Of a stretch of DNA of 64,000 nt, positions 55,176 to 63,748 are shown piece after piece. Within the stretch, counting starts at the first letter, position 1, and each line of letters starts with the position of its first letter. A program made the position numbers and the translations under genes. Where the stretch lies: the NCBI RefSeq assembly GCF_907164555.1, contig NZ_CAJQZC010000004.1:62001-126000 (forward strand), in the 5' to 3' direction. Source of the stretch: Paraburkholderia saeva. Lineage in GTDB: Bacteria > Pseudomonadota > Gammaproteobacteria > Burkholderiales > Burkholderiaceae. The notes under the pieces are model-generated. The model had not been told where the DNA came from. It saw only the letters and a list, made by a program, of their open reading frames with translations, and did not search any database.

Positions 55176-56072
55176 ATGGACCGTCGCTCGCCGCTGCCCT
55201 CCCTTAATTCCATACGCGCTTTTGAAGCAACGGGGCGTCTGCTGAGCGTATCGAAAGCGGCGAATGAACTCGCCGTGACACCAGCGGCTGTGAGCCGACA
55301 GGTGAAGACGCTGGAAAGCTTTCTCGGTGTGGCATTGTTCGAGCGTGTCAAAGGACGGCTCGAGCTGACTTCGGCGGGTGCGCGCTATCTGGCCGAACTG
55401 ATGCCGTTCTTCGCGGGCCTGCGACAGGCGACCGACAGCATTCGTACGGCAGGGCGACGCTCGCAGGTACTCAAGATTCGTTGCCCCGCCACGTTCGCGG
55501 TCCGCTGGCTCATACCGCGGCTCGCCAGTTTTCATCGGCAGCATGAGGACGTCGATGTGCAGCTCACCACTTCGTCGGCGCCGCTCAACTTCGAGCGCGA
55601 AGATATCGACGGCGGAATCCAGCTCGGCGATGGCAACTGGCCCGGTCTTTCTGCTCAGAGGCTCATTCCCAATGAACTCATACCCGTCGCCGCGCCATCG
55701 CGCAAAGTGCGGGCGCGAAGCAGACTGCAGGGTGAGACGCTGTTGCACTCGCTCGCGCGCGCCGATGACTGGGCGCTATGGATGAAAGCGGCGGGGTTCG
55801 CGCTCGACGGGCGTCGTCGCGAAATGCGCTATGAGACGTCGCTGCTAGCGTATCAGGCCGCCATCGAGGGACATGGCGTGGCGATCGCGCAAAAGGCGTT
55901 GGTACGAGCAGAACTCGATAGCGGGCAACTGGTCGCGCCGTTTCGCCTGGAGCTCGACCGTGGCGCCTATACGTATTACTTCGCATGGCCTGCTACGCGT
56001 CGTCAGTCCGCAGCATTGACGACGTTCCGCGACTGGCTGGTTTCACTCGTGCAGACTGCCGGCACCTTTTAA
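55176..56072 (+). CDS. LysR-family transcriptional regulator (GcvA-like)
   Basis: This 298-residue regulator has the N-terminal winged helix-turn-helix (LNSIRAFEATGRLLSVSKAA, VTPAAVSRQVKTLESFLG, LFERVKGRLELTSAG) and a C-terminal substrate-binding domain of the GcvA/AmpR type (CPATFAVRWLIPRLASFH, DIDGGIQLGDGNWPG). It is 111 bases upstream of, and co-directional with, the CoA-transferase gene and likely controls the cluster in response to the substrate or a CoA ester. ATG 55176 begins the canonical DNA-binding region; the upstream 27 codons look noncoding. Confidence 0.88.
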   Translation: MDRRSPLPSLNSIRAFEATGRLLSVSKAANELAVTPAAVSRQVKTLESFLGVALFERVKGRLELTSAGARYLAELMPFFAGLRQATDSIRTAGRRSQVLKIRCPATFAVRWLIPRLASFHRQHEDVDVQLTTSSAPLNFEREDIDGGIQLGDGNWPGLSAQRLIPNELIPVAAPSRKVRARSRLQGETLLHSLARADDWALWMKAAGFALDGRRREMRYETSLLAYQAAIEGHGVAIAQKALVRAELDSGQLVAPFRLELDRGAYTYYFAWPATRRQSAALTTFRDWLVSLVQTAGTF

Positions 56073-56183
56073 CAAAAACTCAAAGCCCCATTTCGAAAAA
56101 GTCGATTGTTCCTGTGATGGCGCGAATCTAATCTGCGCACATGGTTCGACGCAACGTCGAACCCGGAGACAGGACCACGACGA

Positions 56184-57401
56184 ATGATTCGAGACAGTTT
56201 GAAAGGCGTGCGCGTGCTCGACTTTTCGCACGTGCTGGCGGGACCGGTGTGTTCGATGACGCTTGCCGACCTCGGTGCCCACGTCGTCAAGATCGAGCCG
56301 CCCGGCGGCGAAATCGGCAGGCAGATCGGTCCGCCGTGGCAGAACGGCGTGAGCCCGGCTTTCATGAGCGTCAATCGCGGCAAGTACAGTCTCGCCATCG
56401 ATCTGAAGACTGATGCCGGACGGCGGACTATCGCGACGATGGTGCGCAAGGCGGACGTGCTCATCGAGAACTTCCGGCCGGGCGTCATGGCCGCGATGGG
56501 ACTCGGCTACGACGCGCTTCGCGCCGTCAATCCGAAGCTCGTCTATTGCTCGATTTCGGCGTTCGGGCAACGCGGCGAGAGCACGAAGCGGCCGGGGGTC
56601 GATGGCGTGATACAGGCCGTCAGCGGGCTCATGAGTACGCTCGGTACGGCGCACGGCGATCCGCTGAAGGTGCCGGTGCCCGTCGCCGACATGATGGGCG
56701 GCTACCTCGCCACGATTGCCGTGCTCGGCGCGCTGCACTCCGTGCGCACGAAAGGGATAGGGCAGCACCTCGACGTCAGCCTCTACAACTCGACGCTGAT
56801 GCTGCAGCAGATCGCATTCGCGGCGTTTTTCGCGTCGGGGGCCGATCCGGAGAAGGTCGGGAGCGCGGCGCCCTATGCTTGTCCGAACGAAGCCTTCCGC
56901 ACCCGCGACGGATGGATGATGGTCGTGGCCTACCATCCAGGCCGCTGGAACGCGTTGTGCGAATTGCTCGATGCGCCTGGTCTCGAGACCGACGCGCGCT
57001 TCGCCACCAACGATGCCCGCGTACATCACCGTGCGCAACTGCACGACATTCTCGACGCGCATTTCGCCCGGCGCAGCACCGCCGAGTGGATCGACATGCT
57101 GTCGGCGCGAGATATTCTCTGCGCGCCCGTCACGACTTACCGGGAAGTCATCGAAACGACGGAGTATCGGGAAAGCGGCATCGCCCGTACTGTCGCGCAT
57201 CCGGTGGCGGGCCGCGTAAGAACACATGGCTTCGCGCTCGGGCCTTCCGATGCGCCTGCGCCGGACGAAACACCGGCTCCGATGACCGGGCAGCATACGC
57301 TCGAAATGCTCGGCTTCTATGGGATAGACGAAGACGAAGTCGCGGCGCTGCTGAACGCCGGTGTGATACGTGCAAGCGCGGCTCATGCCGGGACGGCATA
57401 G
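56184..57401 (+). CDS. CaiB/BaiF-family CoA-transferase
   Basis: This 405-residue class III CoA-transferase transfers CoA between acyl-CoA and a free acid. The N-terminal LKGVRVLDFSHVLAGPVCS, DLGAHVVKIEPPGGE and DLKTDAGR segments, and FRPGVMAAMGLGYDAL, are standard for the family. It is the first gene of an operon with two crotonases and a transporter, so it probably activates the imported acid. Substrate cannot be predicted from sequence. ATG 56184 is preceded by a weak GGACCACGACGA site. Confidence 0.88.
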   Translation: MIRDSLKGVRVLDFSHVLAGPVCSMTLADLGAHVVKIEPPGGEIGRQIGPPWQNGVSPAFMSVNRGKYSLAIDLKTDAGRRTIATMVRKADVLIENFRPGVMAAMGLGYDALRAVNPKLVYCSISAFGQRGESTKRPGVDGVIQAVSGLMSTLGTAHGDPLKVPVPVADMMGGYLATIAVLGALHSVRTKGIGQHLDVSLYNSTLMLQQIAFAAFFASGADPEKVGSAAPYACPNEAFRTRDGWMMVVAYHPGRWNALCELLDAPGLETDARFATNDARVHHRAQLHDILDAHFARRSTAEWIDMLSARDILCAPVTTYREVIETTEYRESGIARTVAHPVAGRVRTHGFALGPSDAPAPDETPAPMTGQHTLEMLGFYGIDEDEVAALLNAGVIRASAAHAGTA

Positions 57402-57411
57402 GAGAGTCAGC

Positions 57412-58188
57412 ATGGAACGACAACTCATACGAAGCGAGCGGCGTGGAAAGGTCGCGCTCGTGCGGCTCGCGTCCGATAACACGTTGAACCCCCTCACGGA
57501 CGCGCTCATCGACGCACTCGTCATGGAGATGCAACACATCGAGTCCGATCCCGCCGTGCACGCGACCGTACTGACGGGTTCGGAAAGGGCGTTCGCGGCG
57601 GGCGCCGATATCGTCGCCATGTCGAAGCTCGACTACGCCACGGCATTTTCCGAAGACTATATCGGCCGCAACTGGGACCACTTTCGGGCGCTGCGCAAGC
57701 CGGTCGTCGCGGCGGTCGGGGGTTACGCGCTCGGCGGCGGATGCGAGCTCGCGATGATGTGCGACATCGTGATCGCGGCGCGCAATGCGATGTTCGGTCA
57801 GCCCGAAATCAAGCTCGGGATCGTGCCCGGCGCGGGCGGTACGCAACGCCTGCCGCGCGCGGCTGGCAAGTCGACGGCGATGCTCGCCTGTCTCACCGGC
57901 GAATCGCTGACGGCAAGCGAGGCGCTCGCGTGCGGACTGGTGTCGAAAGTGGTCGAGCCGGAAGTGCTGGTCGATGAAGCGTTGCGGATCGGCGAGCAGA
58001 TCGCCCGGCATTCGCTGCCCGTCATTCTGGCCATCAAGGAAGCCGTCAATCGCTCGTTCGAATCGTCGCTGGCAGAGGGACTGTTGTTCGAACGAAGGCT
58101 CTTTCATGCCGGCTTCGCGCTCGCCGACCAGAAGGAAGGCATGGCCGCGTTTCTCGGCCGGCGTAACGCCGCGTTTTCCAACCGATGA
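57412..58188 (+). CDS. Enoyl-CoA hydratase/crotonase, catalytic residues intact
   Basis: This 258-residue crotonase has the oxyanion-hole segment ERAFAAGADIVAMSKL and GGYALGGGCELAMMCD, with the first catalytic glutamate in GGGCEL. The second glutamate is in FGQPEIKLGIVPGAGGTQRL. Both are in place, so it should hydrate an enoyl-CoA in beta-oxidation-like steps. It follows the CoA-transferase by 10 bases, and its product substrate is probably the CoA ester made by that enzyme. ATG 57412 is chosen; the frame upstream overlaps the previous gene. Confidence 0.88.
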   Translation: MERQLIRSERRGKVALVRLASDNTLNPLTDALIDALVMEMQHIESDPAVHATVLTGSERAFAAGADIVAMSKLDYATAFSEDYIGRNWDHFRALRKPVVAAVGGYALGGGCELAMMCDIVIAARNAMFGQPEIKLGIVPGAGGTQRLPRAAGKSTAMLACLTGESLTASEALACGLVSKVVEPEVLVDEALRIGEQIARHSLPVILAIKEAVNRSFESSLAEGLLFERRLFHAGFALADQKEGMAAFLGRRNAAFSNR

Positions 58189-58225
58189 AGCGTCACAACC
58201 CCGGATTCAACTCAGGAGGCAGACC

Positions 58226-59062
58226 GTGCAGGAAATGGAACTGGATGAAGCGCCGCTCGTGCGCTACTCAGTGGAAGAGGGCGTAATGACACTCACGCTC
58301 GACGGCGCCGCGAATGGCAATGCGCTTACAGTGGCGATGACCGAAGCGTTATCGGACGTGCTCGAAAACGTCAACCGGAGGGACGACGTGCACTGTCTCC
58401 TGTTGCGCTCGTCGTCGAAGCACTTCTGCACGGGCGGAAACGTCAAGGACATGCAGAGCGGCAAGGATCTGATGGACGGCGGCATCGAACAGGTGCGTGA
58501 GCGCCTGCGCAGGAGTCTGCACCGGATCACGCGTGCGCTGAACGAACTGGATGTGCCTTCGATCTGCGCGGTCAACGGCGCCGCGGTCGGCGCAGGCTGT
58601 GACCTCGCGCTGATGTGCGATATCCGGCTCGCGGGAACGCGGGCTGTCTTCGCAGAAAGCTTTCTTCGGCTCGGCCTTGTGTCGGGCATCGGCGGCGCAT
58701 GGTTTCTATCGCGCATCGTGGGGCCTGCGAAGGCGCTTGAATTGACGCTGACCAGCGAATTCCTCGATGCCGAAGCGGCAAAGCGACTCGGCATCGTCAC
58801 AAGCGTTTATCCCGATGACGCGCTTGACCGCGAAGCGCTCGCGCTCGCGCAGCGCATCGCCGGCAGTCCGCCGCTCGCGCTGCGTATGGCGAAAAAGCTG
58901 GTGCGCGAGTCCTCGCAGTGTACGTTGTCCGCCGCGCTCGAAATGGCGGCGAACATGCAGGCCATTCTGCTTTGCGGGAGCGAGCACAAACAGGCGGTAT
59001 CCGGCTTCCTTGAACAGCAGGCTCGACAGAAATCGCTGCGGACTGAATGCGGCGCCGCCTGA
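58226..59062 (+). CDS. Crotonase-superfamily protein lacking the hydratase glutamates
   Basis: This 278-residue protein has the crotonase fold (SSKHFCTGGNVKDMQSGKD oxyanion segment, GAAVGAGCDLALMCDIRLAG, AESFLRLGLVSGIGGAWFL). Unlike its neighbour it has aspartate in GAGCDL where the first glutamate is expected, and phenylalanine where the PE glutamate would be. It may therefore catalyse isomerisation, thioester hydrolysis or C-C cleavage rather than hydration. GTG 58226 is a sound start: AGGAGG ends six bases upstream. Confidence 0.82.
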   Translation: MQEMELDEAPLVRYSVEEGVMTLTLDGAANGNALTVAMTEALSDVLENVNRRDDVHCLLLRSSSKHFCTGGNVKDMQSGKDLMDGGIEQVRERLRRSLHRITRALNELDVPSICAVNGAAVGAGCDLALMCDIRLAGTRAVFAESFLRLGLVSGIGGAWFLSRIVGPAKALELTLTSEFLDAEAAKRLGIVTSVYPDDALDREALALAQRIAGSPPLALRMAKKLVRESSQCTLSAALEMAANMQAILLCGSEHKQAVSGFLEQQARQKSLRTECGAA

Positions 59063-59085
59063 CACATTCATTGGAGGAGACAAAC

Positions 59086-60456
59086 ATGATCATCGGACCG
59101 CGCAAGGTTCATCGTCGTCCAGGCATGTTGCGGATCATCGTGACATCCAGCCTGGGAACGATGCTCGAGTATTACGACTTCTTCGTCTATGTCGCGTTGA
59201 CTGCGACGCTGACGCATCTGTTTCTTCCGTCCACCGACAAGTCCGTCGCGGCACTCGCCGGTGTCGCCACCTTCGGCATTGCCTATGTGGCACGCCCGCT
59301 GGGAACCGTGATCTTCAGTCCGATGGCCGACCGGGTCGGCCGCAAGAAGACCTTTGTCATCACCCTCGCGATCATGGGAGTCGCCACCGTCGGCATCGGT
59401 TGTCTGCCGACCTACGCAGCCGCCGGCATGGCCGCGCCTGTCGCGCTTCTCACACTGCGCGTCGTGCAGGGCGTCGCGATCGGTGGCGAGTACGGCTCGG
59501 CCGTCGTGTACGTCATGGAACATGCGACCGAAGGCCGCAAGGGTATGGCGACCAGCGTCCTGCAGGGCACGGCGAGCATCGGCTTGCTGCTTGCGCTCAT
59601 CGTCGTGTCGGCGCTGAAGCTCTCGCTCGATGCGGCCAGCTTTCTGTCCTGGGGATGGCGTGTTCCCTTCCTGATCTCGGCGCCGATCGTGGCCGTCGCC
59701 ACGTGGATACGGCTGGGCATGACAGAGACGCCGGTGTTCGCGGAGATGCGGGACGCGGGCCGGCTGTCGAAGCGGCCCTTGCGGGAGACACTGTCGAGCA
59801 GAACTTCCTGGAAAGCCATTCTGGTTGCGATGTTCGGCGCGCAGGGCGGCACGTCGGTGTCGCTCTACACGTCGATCGTCTACATGCTCTATTTCCTGCA
59901 AAACGTTCTCCAGGTCGAACCGATGCGGGCAAACCTGTGCCTCGGTGTTGGCATCCTGATTGCCGCGCCGCTCTATCCGGTGTTCGGCAAGTTGTCGGAT
60001 ATCTTCGGGCGCGCGCGCGTCATGTTGATCGGCATCGTCATGTGGATCGCCATTGTTTATCCGGCGTTCGCGGGCATCAGGGCAGGCGTGGCGTCGTCAC
60101 AGTGGATCTCGGTCTCGCTGCTGATTGCGGTGCTTGCCGTGCTGACCGCAATGATCATGGCGCCGCTGCCCGCGTTTGTCGCCGAATGCTTTCCGCCGCA
60201 AAGCCGGACGACCGGGTTCGGCCTCGCGCAACAACTCGGCAACGTGATGTTCGGCGGGTTTCTGCCATTGATCAGTCTGTCGCTCGTCAATCTGACGGGC
60301 AATCCGCTCGCGGGCGTCGGGTATTCGATCGTCTCGCTGCTGCCTTGTCTTGTCGTGACGTGGATCTGGGGCCTGAAACAGGATGCGCGGATTAGAAACG
60401 TGCACGGCGGCGGGATGCCGGCGCATCCCGCCGCTGAGACAATGACCACCCGCTGA
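59086..60456 (+). CDS. MHS-family (metabolite:H+ symporter) MFS transporter
   Basis: This 456-residue protein has about 12 membrane helices and MHS/ProP-like marks: SSLGTMLEYYDFFVYV at the first helix, RPLGTVIFSPMADRVGRKKT between helices 2 and 3, and RVVQGVAIGGEYGSAVVYV in helix 4. Members import small acids, betaines or amino-acid-like compounds with protons. It is in the same operon as the CoA-transferase and crotonases, so it probably brings in their substrate. TTGGAGGAGACAAAC precedes ATG 59086. Confidence 0.88.
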   Translation: MIIGPRKVHRRPGMLRIIVTSSLGTMLEYYDFFVYVALTATLTHLFLPSTDKSVAALAGVATFGIAYVARPLGTVIFSPMADRVGRKKTFVITLAIMGVATVGIGCLPTYAAAGMAAPVALLTLRVVQGVAIGGEYGSAVVYVMEHATEGRKGMATSVLQGTASIGLLLALIVVSALKLSLDAASFLSWGWRVPFLISAPIVAVATWIRLGMTETPVFAEMRDAGRLSKRPLRETLSSRTSWKAILVAMFGAQGGTSVSLYTSIVYMLYFLQNVLQVEPMRANLCLGVGILIAAPLYPVFGKLSDIFGRARVMLIGIVMWIAIVYPAFAGIRAGVASSQWISVSLLIAVLAVLTAMIMAPLPAFVAECFPPQSRTTGFGLAQQLGNVMFGGFLPLISLSLVNLTGNPLAGVGYSIVSLLPCLVVTWIWGLKQDARIRNVHGGGMPAHPAAETMTTR

Positions 60457-60489
60457 GCCAGGCACGAGCCGGGGTCGCCTGACGAAAGC

Positions 60490-61866
60490 TCAGGCCAGCC
60501 CGGCCATCAGCGTGTATTTGACATGCACATATTCCTCGATGCCGTAATGGCTGCCTTCACGCCCGTAGCCCGATTGCTTGACACCGCCGAATGGTACCGA
60601 GGCCGTGCCCACCGATCCGGAATTCAGGATCACCATGCCCGATTCGATATTGCGCGACAGCCGGAACGAGCGGCCGAGCTCGCGTGTCCAGGCGTAGGCG
60701 ACAAGGCCATACTCCGTGTCGTTGCTGCGCGCGATGACTTCATCTTCGGTGTCGAAGCGATAGACGGGAAACACAGGTCCGAAGATTTCGGTCGAGCGGA
60801 TCTGCATGTCGTCGTTCAGTTCCGTCAGGATCGTCGGTGCGTAGAAAAGTCCGCCTCTGGCGTGCGCGCTGCCGCCGAGCACGACCTTCGCGCCGTGTGC
60901 CTTCGCGTCATCGACGAGCTCGGCAACCTTGTCGAGCGCTCGGCGATTGATCAGCGGACCCACAACGAAGCGCTCCTGCAAGCCCTGCTCGACGGGGATC
61001 TCCTCGACCAGCTCCTTGATCCGCGCGACCAGGCGGTCGTGCACGCTCGACTGCACATAGATTCGGTTCGGCGAGATGCACACCTGCCCGGAGTTGCGCA
61101 GCTTTGCGGCGACGAGCCCTCTTGCGGCCTGCTCGATATCCGCATCGTCGAACACGATGAAGGGCGCGTTGCCGCCCAGCTCCATCGTCATCTTCTTGAG
61201 CGTGCCGGCACTCTGCCGCGCGAGCAGCTTGCCGACGGCCGTCGATCCGGTGAACGAGATTTTCCTGATGCGCGCATCATTCGTGAAGCGTTCGCCGATC
61301 CCGACGGGGTCACCCGTCACCATCTCGAAGACGCCCTCGGGAATGCCGGCCTTGCGTGCGTATTCGAGCAACTTGTACGCGGTGAGCGGCGTTTCCTCTG
61401 CCGGCTTGATGATGATCGTGCATCCGGCGGCAAGCGCGGTCGCCACCTTGCGCGTGATCATCATGAACGGAAAGTTCCACGGCGTGATGGCCGCGACCGG
61501 GCCCACGGGCTCCTTCGTGACGAGCACGGCGGCGTCGCTTGCGTGCGTGGGAATGGTGTCACCATAGACGCGCTTGGCTTCTTCCGCATACCACTCGATG
61601 AAGCCGAGCCCGTAGTCGATTTCGCCAAGCGCTTCGGCGACGCACTTACCGTTCTCGAGGCACATTAGTTCGGCGAAGGCGCGCCTGTCCGCGCTGACGA
61701 GTTCGAACCACTTGCGCAGCAGTTCGCTACGCTGTTTCGCGAGCGTGCGCGACCATGCGGGAAAGGCGGCGCTGGCGCGATCTACCGCGGCGCTAACCTG
61801 CGCCGCGGAATGCAAAGGTGCGCGTCCGACGAGCGTACCGTTCGCGGGATTGAACACATCGATCAT
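60490..61866 (-). CDS. NAD(P)-dependent aldehyde dehydrogenase (succinate-semialdehyde dehydrogenase-like)
   Basis: This 458-residue enzyme oxidises an aldehyde to an acid. It has TPWNFPFMMITRKVATALAA (cofactor region), FTGSTAVGKLL, MELGGNAPFIVFDDADIEQA (general-base glutamate) and NSGQVCISPNRIYV (catalytic cysteine), with GGVKQSGYGREGSHYG near the end. The pattern resembles GabD-type succinate-semialdehyde dehydrogenases. It is transcribed opposite to the transporter (convergent, 33 bases between) and divergently from the AraC gene. CAAGGAGAAATCAGC precedes its start. Confidence 0.88.
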   Translation of the reverse strand: MIDVFNPANGTLVGRAPLHSAAQVSAAVDRASAAFPAWSRTLAKQRSELLRKWFELVSADRRAFAELMCLENGKCVAEALGEIDYGLGFIEWYAEEAKRVYGDTIPTHASDAAVLVTKEPVGPVAAITPWNFPFMMITRKVATALAAGCTIIIKPAEETPLTAYKLLEYARKAGIPEGVFEMVTGDPVGIGERFTNDARIRKISFTGSTAVGKLLARQSAGTLKKMTMELGGNAPFIVFDDADIEQAARGLVAAKLRNSGQVCISPNRIYVQSSVHDRLVARIKELVEEIPVEQGLQERFVVGPLINRRALDKVAELVDDAKAHGAKVVLGGSAHARGGLFYAPTILTELNDDMQIRSTEIFGPVFPVYRFDTEDEVIARSNDTEYGLVAYAWTRELGRSFRLSRNIESGMVILNSGSVGTASVPFGGVKQSGYGREGSHYGIEEYVHVKYTLMAGLA

Positions 61867-62037
61867 GCTGATTTCTCCTTGCGTGGATGAATGAAAATAG
61901 CGTGATCGAATGCTATGGCTTGCGCGCAGTTCTGCGAACGCATGATCTTCTGAAAACCTTGCCTGATTCTATGAAGCACTGGAAACAGCGGTTTTTCATG
62001 TGTCACACTGAGCGCGTCAGAAGATGAGGCGAAGAGG

Positions 62038-62991
62038 ATGGTCAGAGTGAAAGACGAAGCACTGACGCGCGTGCGCGCCGAGATGATTCCACTGATGCTC
62101 GAGCTCGCGCCGTCGGAAGGCTATAACCTGACGCCGATGCGCGATATACGCCTCCTGCGCTCGAATCGGTCGCTTACACGCACGCCCGTGTTGTACGAGC
62201 CGGGCATCGTTATCGTCTGTCAGGGAAGAAAGAGGGGCTTCCTCGGCGACACCGTCTATCTCTACGACGCGCAACATTATCTGGTCGTATCGTTGCCGCT
62301 GCCTTTCTCGATGGAGACGGACGCGAGCGAGGCGGAACCCTTGCTCGCGATCTATCTACGCCTCGACTTTGGTCTGGCGGCGGATGTTCTCACGCAAATC
62401 GACGAGCGAAGCGGCTTCGTGTTGAACGAACCATGTGGCATGGCGACGACGGAGCTTGACGTCGCGCTCGGCGATTCGGTTGTGCGCTTCCTGCGCGCCA
62501 TGCGTAATCCGCTCGAAGCCGCGATTCTCGGCCCGGCGCTCGTTCGCGAGATTTATTTTCGCGTGTTCATCGGCGAGCAGGGTGGCTCGATGCGTGCTGC
62601 GTTGAACCGGGAAGGTAATTTTGGGCGTATATCAAAAGCGCTCAGGAAGATTCACTCCAGCTATGCGGAGCCGTTGTCGATGGAGTCGCTGGCGTTCGAG
62701 GCGCAGATGAGCGTTCCTTCGTTTCATGCACATTTCAAGACAACGACAAACACGTCACCTTTGCAGTACCTCAAGTCGACGCGGCTTCATCAAGCGCGCC
62801 TCCTGATGGCCAGACAGGGCATGACTGCGGCTGCTGCGAGCGCACAGGTCGGATATGAAAGTCCGTCCCAGTTCAGCCGCGAGTTCAAGCGTCTCTTCGG
62901 CAGAACGCCTTCGCAGGAGATCCTGCGTATGAAGCGGCACTTCGCAATACCGCATGCGGATCGCCACGCGGTGTTCGTGTCGTCGCATTGA
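62038..62991 (+). CDS. AraC-family transcriptional regulator
   Basis: This 317-residue regulator has an N-terminal AraC_N/cupin-like ligand domain (LLRSNRSLTRTPVLYEPGIV, QGRKRGFLGD) of the YqhC type and a C-terminal double helix-turn-helix (SMESLAFEAQMSVPSFHAHF, AAASAQVGYESPSQFSREFKRLFG). YqhC-type regulators often control aldehyde-metabolising genes, which fits its divergent position from the aldehyde dehydrogenase. The 170-base gap should contain the shared control region. Confidence 0.87.
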   Translation: MVRVKDEALTRVRAEMIPLMLELAPSEGYNLTPMRDIRLLRSNRSLTRTPVLYEPGIVIVCQGRKRGFLGDTVYLYDAQHYLVVSLPLPFSMETDASEAEPLLAIYLRLDFGLAADVLTQIDERSGFVLNEPCGMATTELDVALGDSVVRFLRAMRNPLEAAILGPALVREIYFRVFIGEQGGSMRAALNREGNFGRISKALRKIHSSYAEPLSMESLAFEAQMSVPSFHAHFKTTTNTSPLQYLKSTRLHQARLLMARQGMTAAAASAQVGYESPSQFSREFKRLFGRTPSQEILRMKRHFAIPHADRHAVFVSSH

Positions 62992-63059
62992 CCTTCGACG
63001 CATTTAACGGTGACTCCTGAAATCGGCCTGGCGTACAGTCACCGCTCACCAACCGCATA

Positions 63060-63215
63060 CATCACTACCTGTCGAACCTCGAACGCCGGCATCACCTGCT
63101 CTGTGAATATCTGGGGAACGTGATCGACATCCGCGAGCAGTATCCGATCCATCCCACCACCGAGATGCATGCGCTCGCGGATGAAGTGGGTATCGCACAT
63201 TCCTTGAACACCTAA
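63060..63215 (+). pseudogene. TnsA-like transposon endonuclease remnant
   Basis: Reading in frame from 63060 gives HHYLSNLERRHHLLCEYLG, VIDIREQYPIHPTTEMHALA and DEVGIAHSLNT, then TAA at 63213. This matches the N-terminal part of TnsA endonucleases (the E/R helix, V.DIREQ and T...A...GI.H motifs). No start codon with a ribosome site precedes it, and the later catalytic part is missing, so it is a fragment. A Tn7-like or heteromeric transposase element once stood here. Confidence 0.65.
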
Positions 63216-63748
63216 ACGGTTGTTCCGTCGCCGCACACGAGGTCCGCGTCCAGAAGCTGATCATGAACAGGTTGGAAGCCTCATGCCATGCTGGCGGCCG
63301 GCGGCCGGCGTCCGGGTGGCGGATCGCCGGCGGAGCGGGGCAGAAACTCGACAAGACCAGGCAGTGGTTGTGCATCGACTAACTCGAGGTGAACCGCGCA
63401 ATGCGGAGTCGATCAATAGTCCCTTCGGGACGGGGCGCGTGGGTGGCGCCTCGCACACAGTCGTCCGTTTCTTGTGTGGCGCACGGTCGACGCCGTTGGC
63501 ACTTATCTGCCCATCCTCAGAGTTGTTCTATTTACGTATGAAATGATTAATACAAACTACTGGTGACACCCGGGTTTGCACCAATTGAGTTCCTAGTGAG
63601 CTGATTTGATTATGCAATCGTTGTTGACATGTGTTGTTGACAACGTAGATTTATAAGCATGTTGACGAATCTTGTTGACGGATTTTTGGCGCGATAGATT
63701 CGCTTCACTGACGCGCGCGGCGCAATTCAAAAAGTGCAAGGGAACGCA
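63216..63748. other. Noncoding region before the amidohydrolase gene
   Basis: About 530 bases with only weak short frames. The last 150 bases hold the TTGTTGAC repeats and a likely promoter. A GC-rich string (gcggccggcggccggc) lies near 63295. Part of it may be further transposon debris after the TnsA fragment, but I could not recognise more. Confidence 0.5.
63621..63680 (+). promoter_or_regulatory. Promoter region with four TTGTTGAC-type repeats
   Basis: TTGTTGACA occurs at 63621 and 63634, ATGTTGACG at 63659 and TTGTTGACG at 63672, spaced about 13, 25 and 13 bases. The second lies within the dyad GTTGT-TG-ACAAC (63633-63644). TTGACA at 63624 and TAGATT at 63646 form a plausible sigma-70 promoter with a 16-base spacer, so a repressor bound to the repeats would block it. 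It would drive the amidohydrolase gene. Confidence 0.5.
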
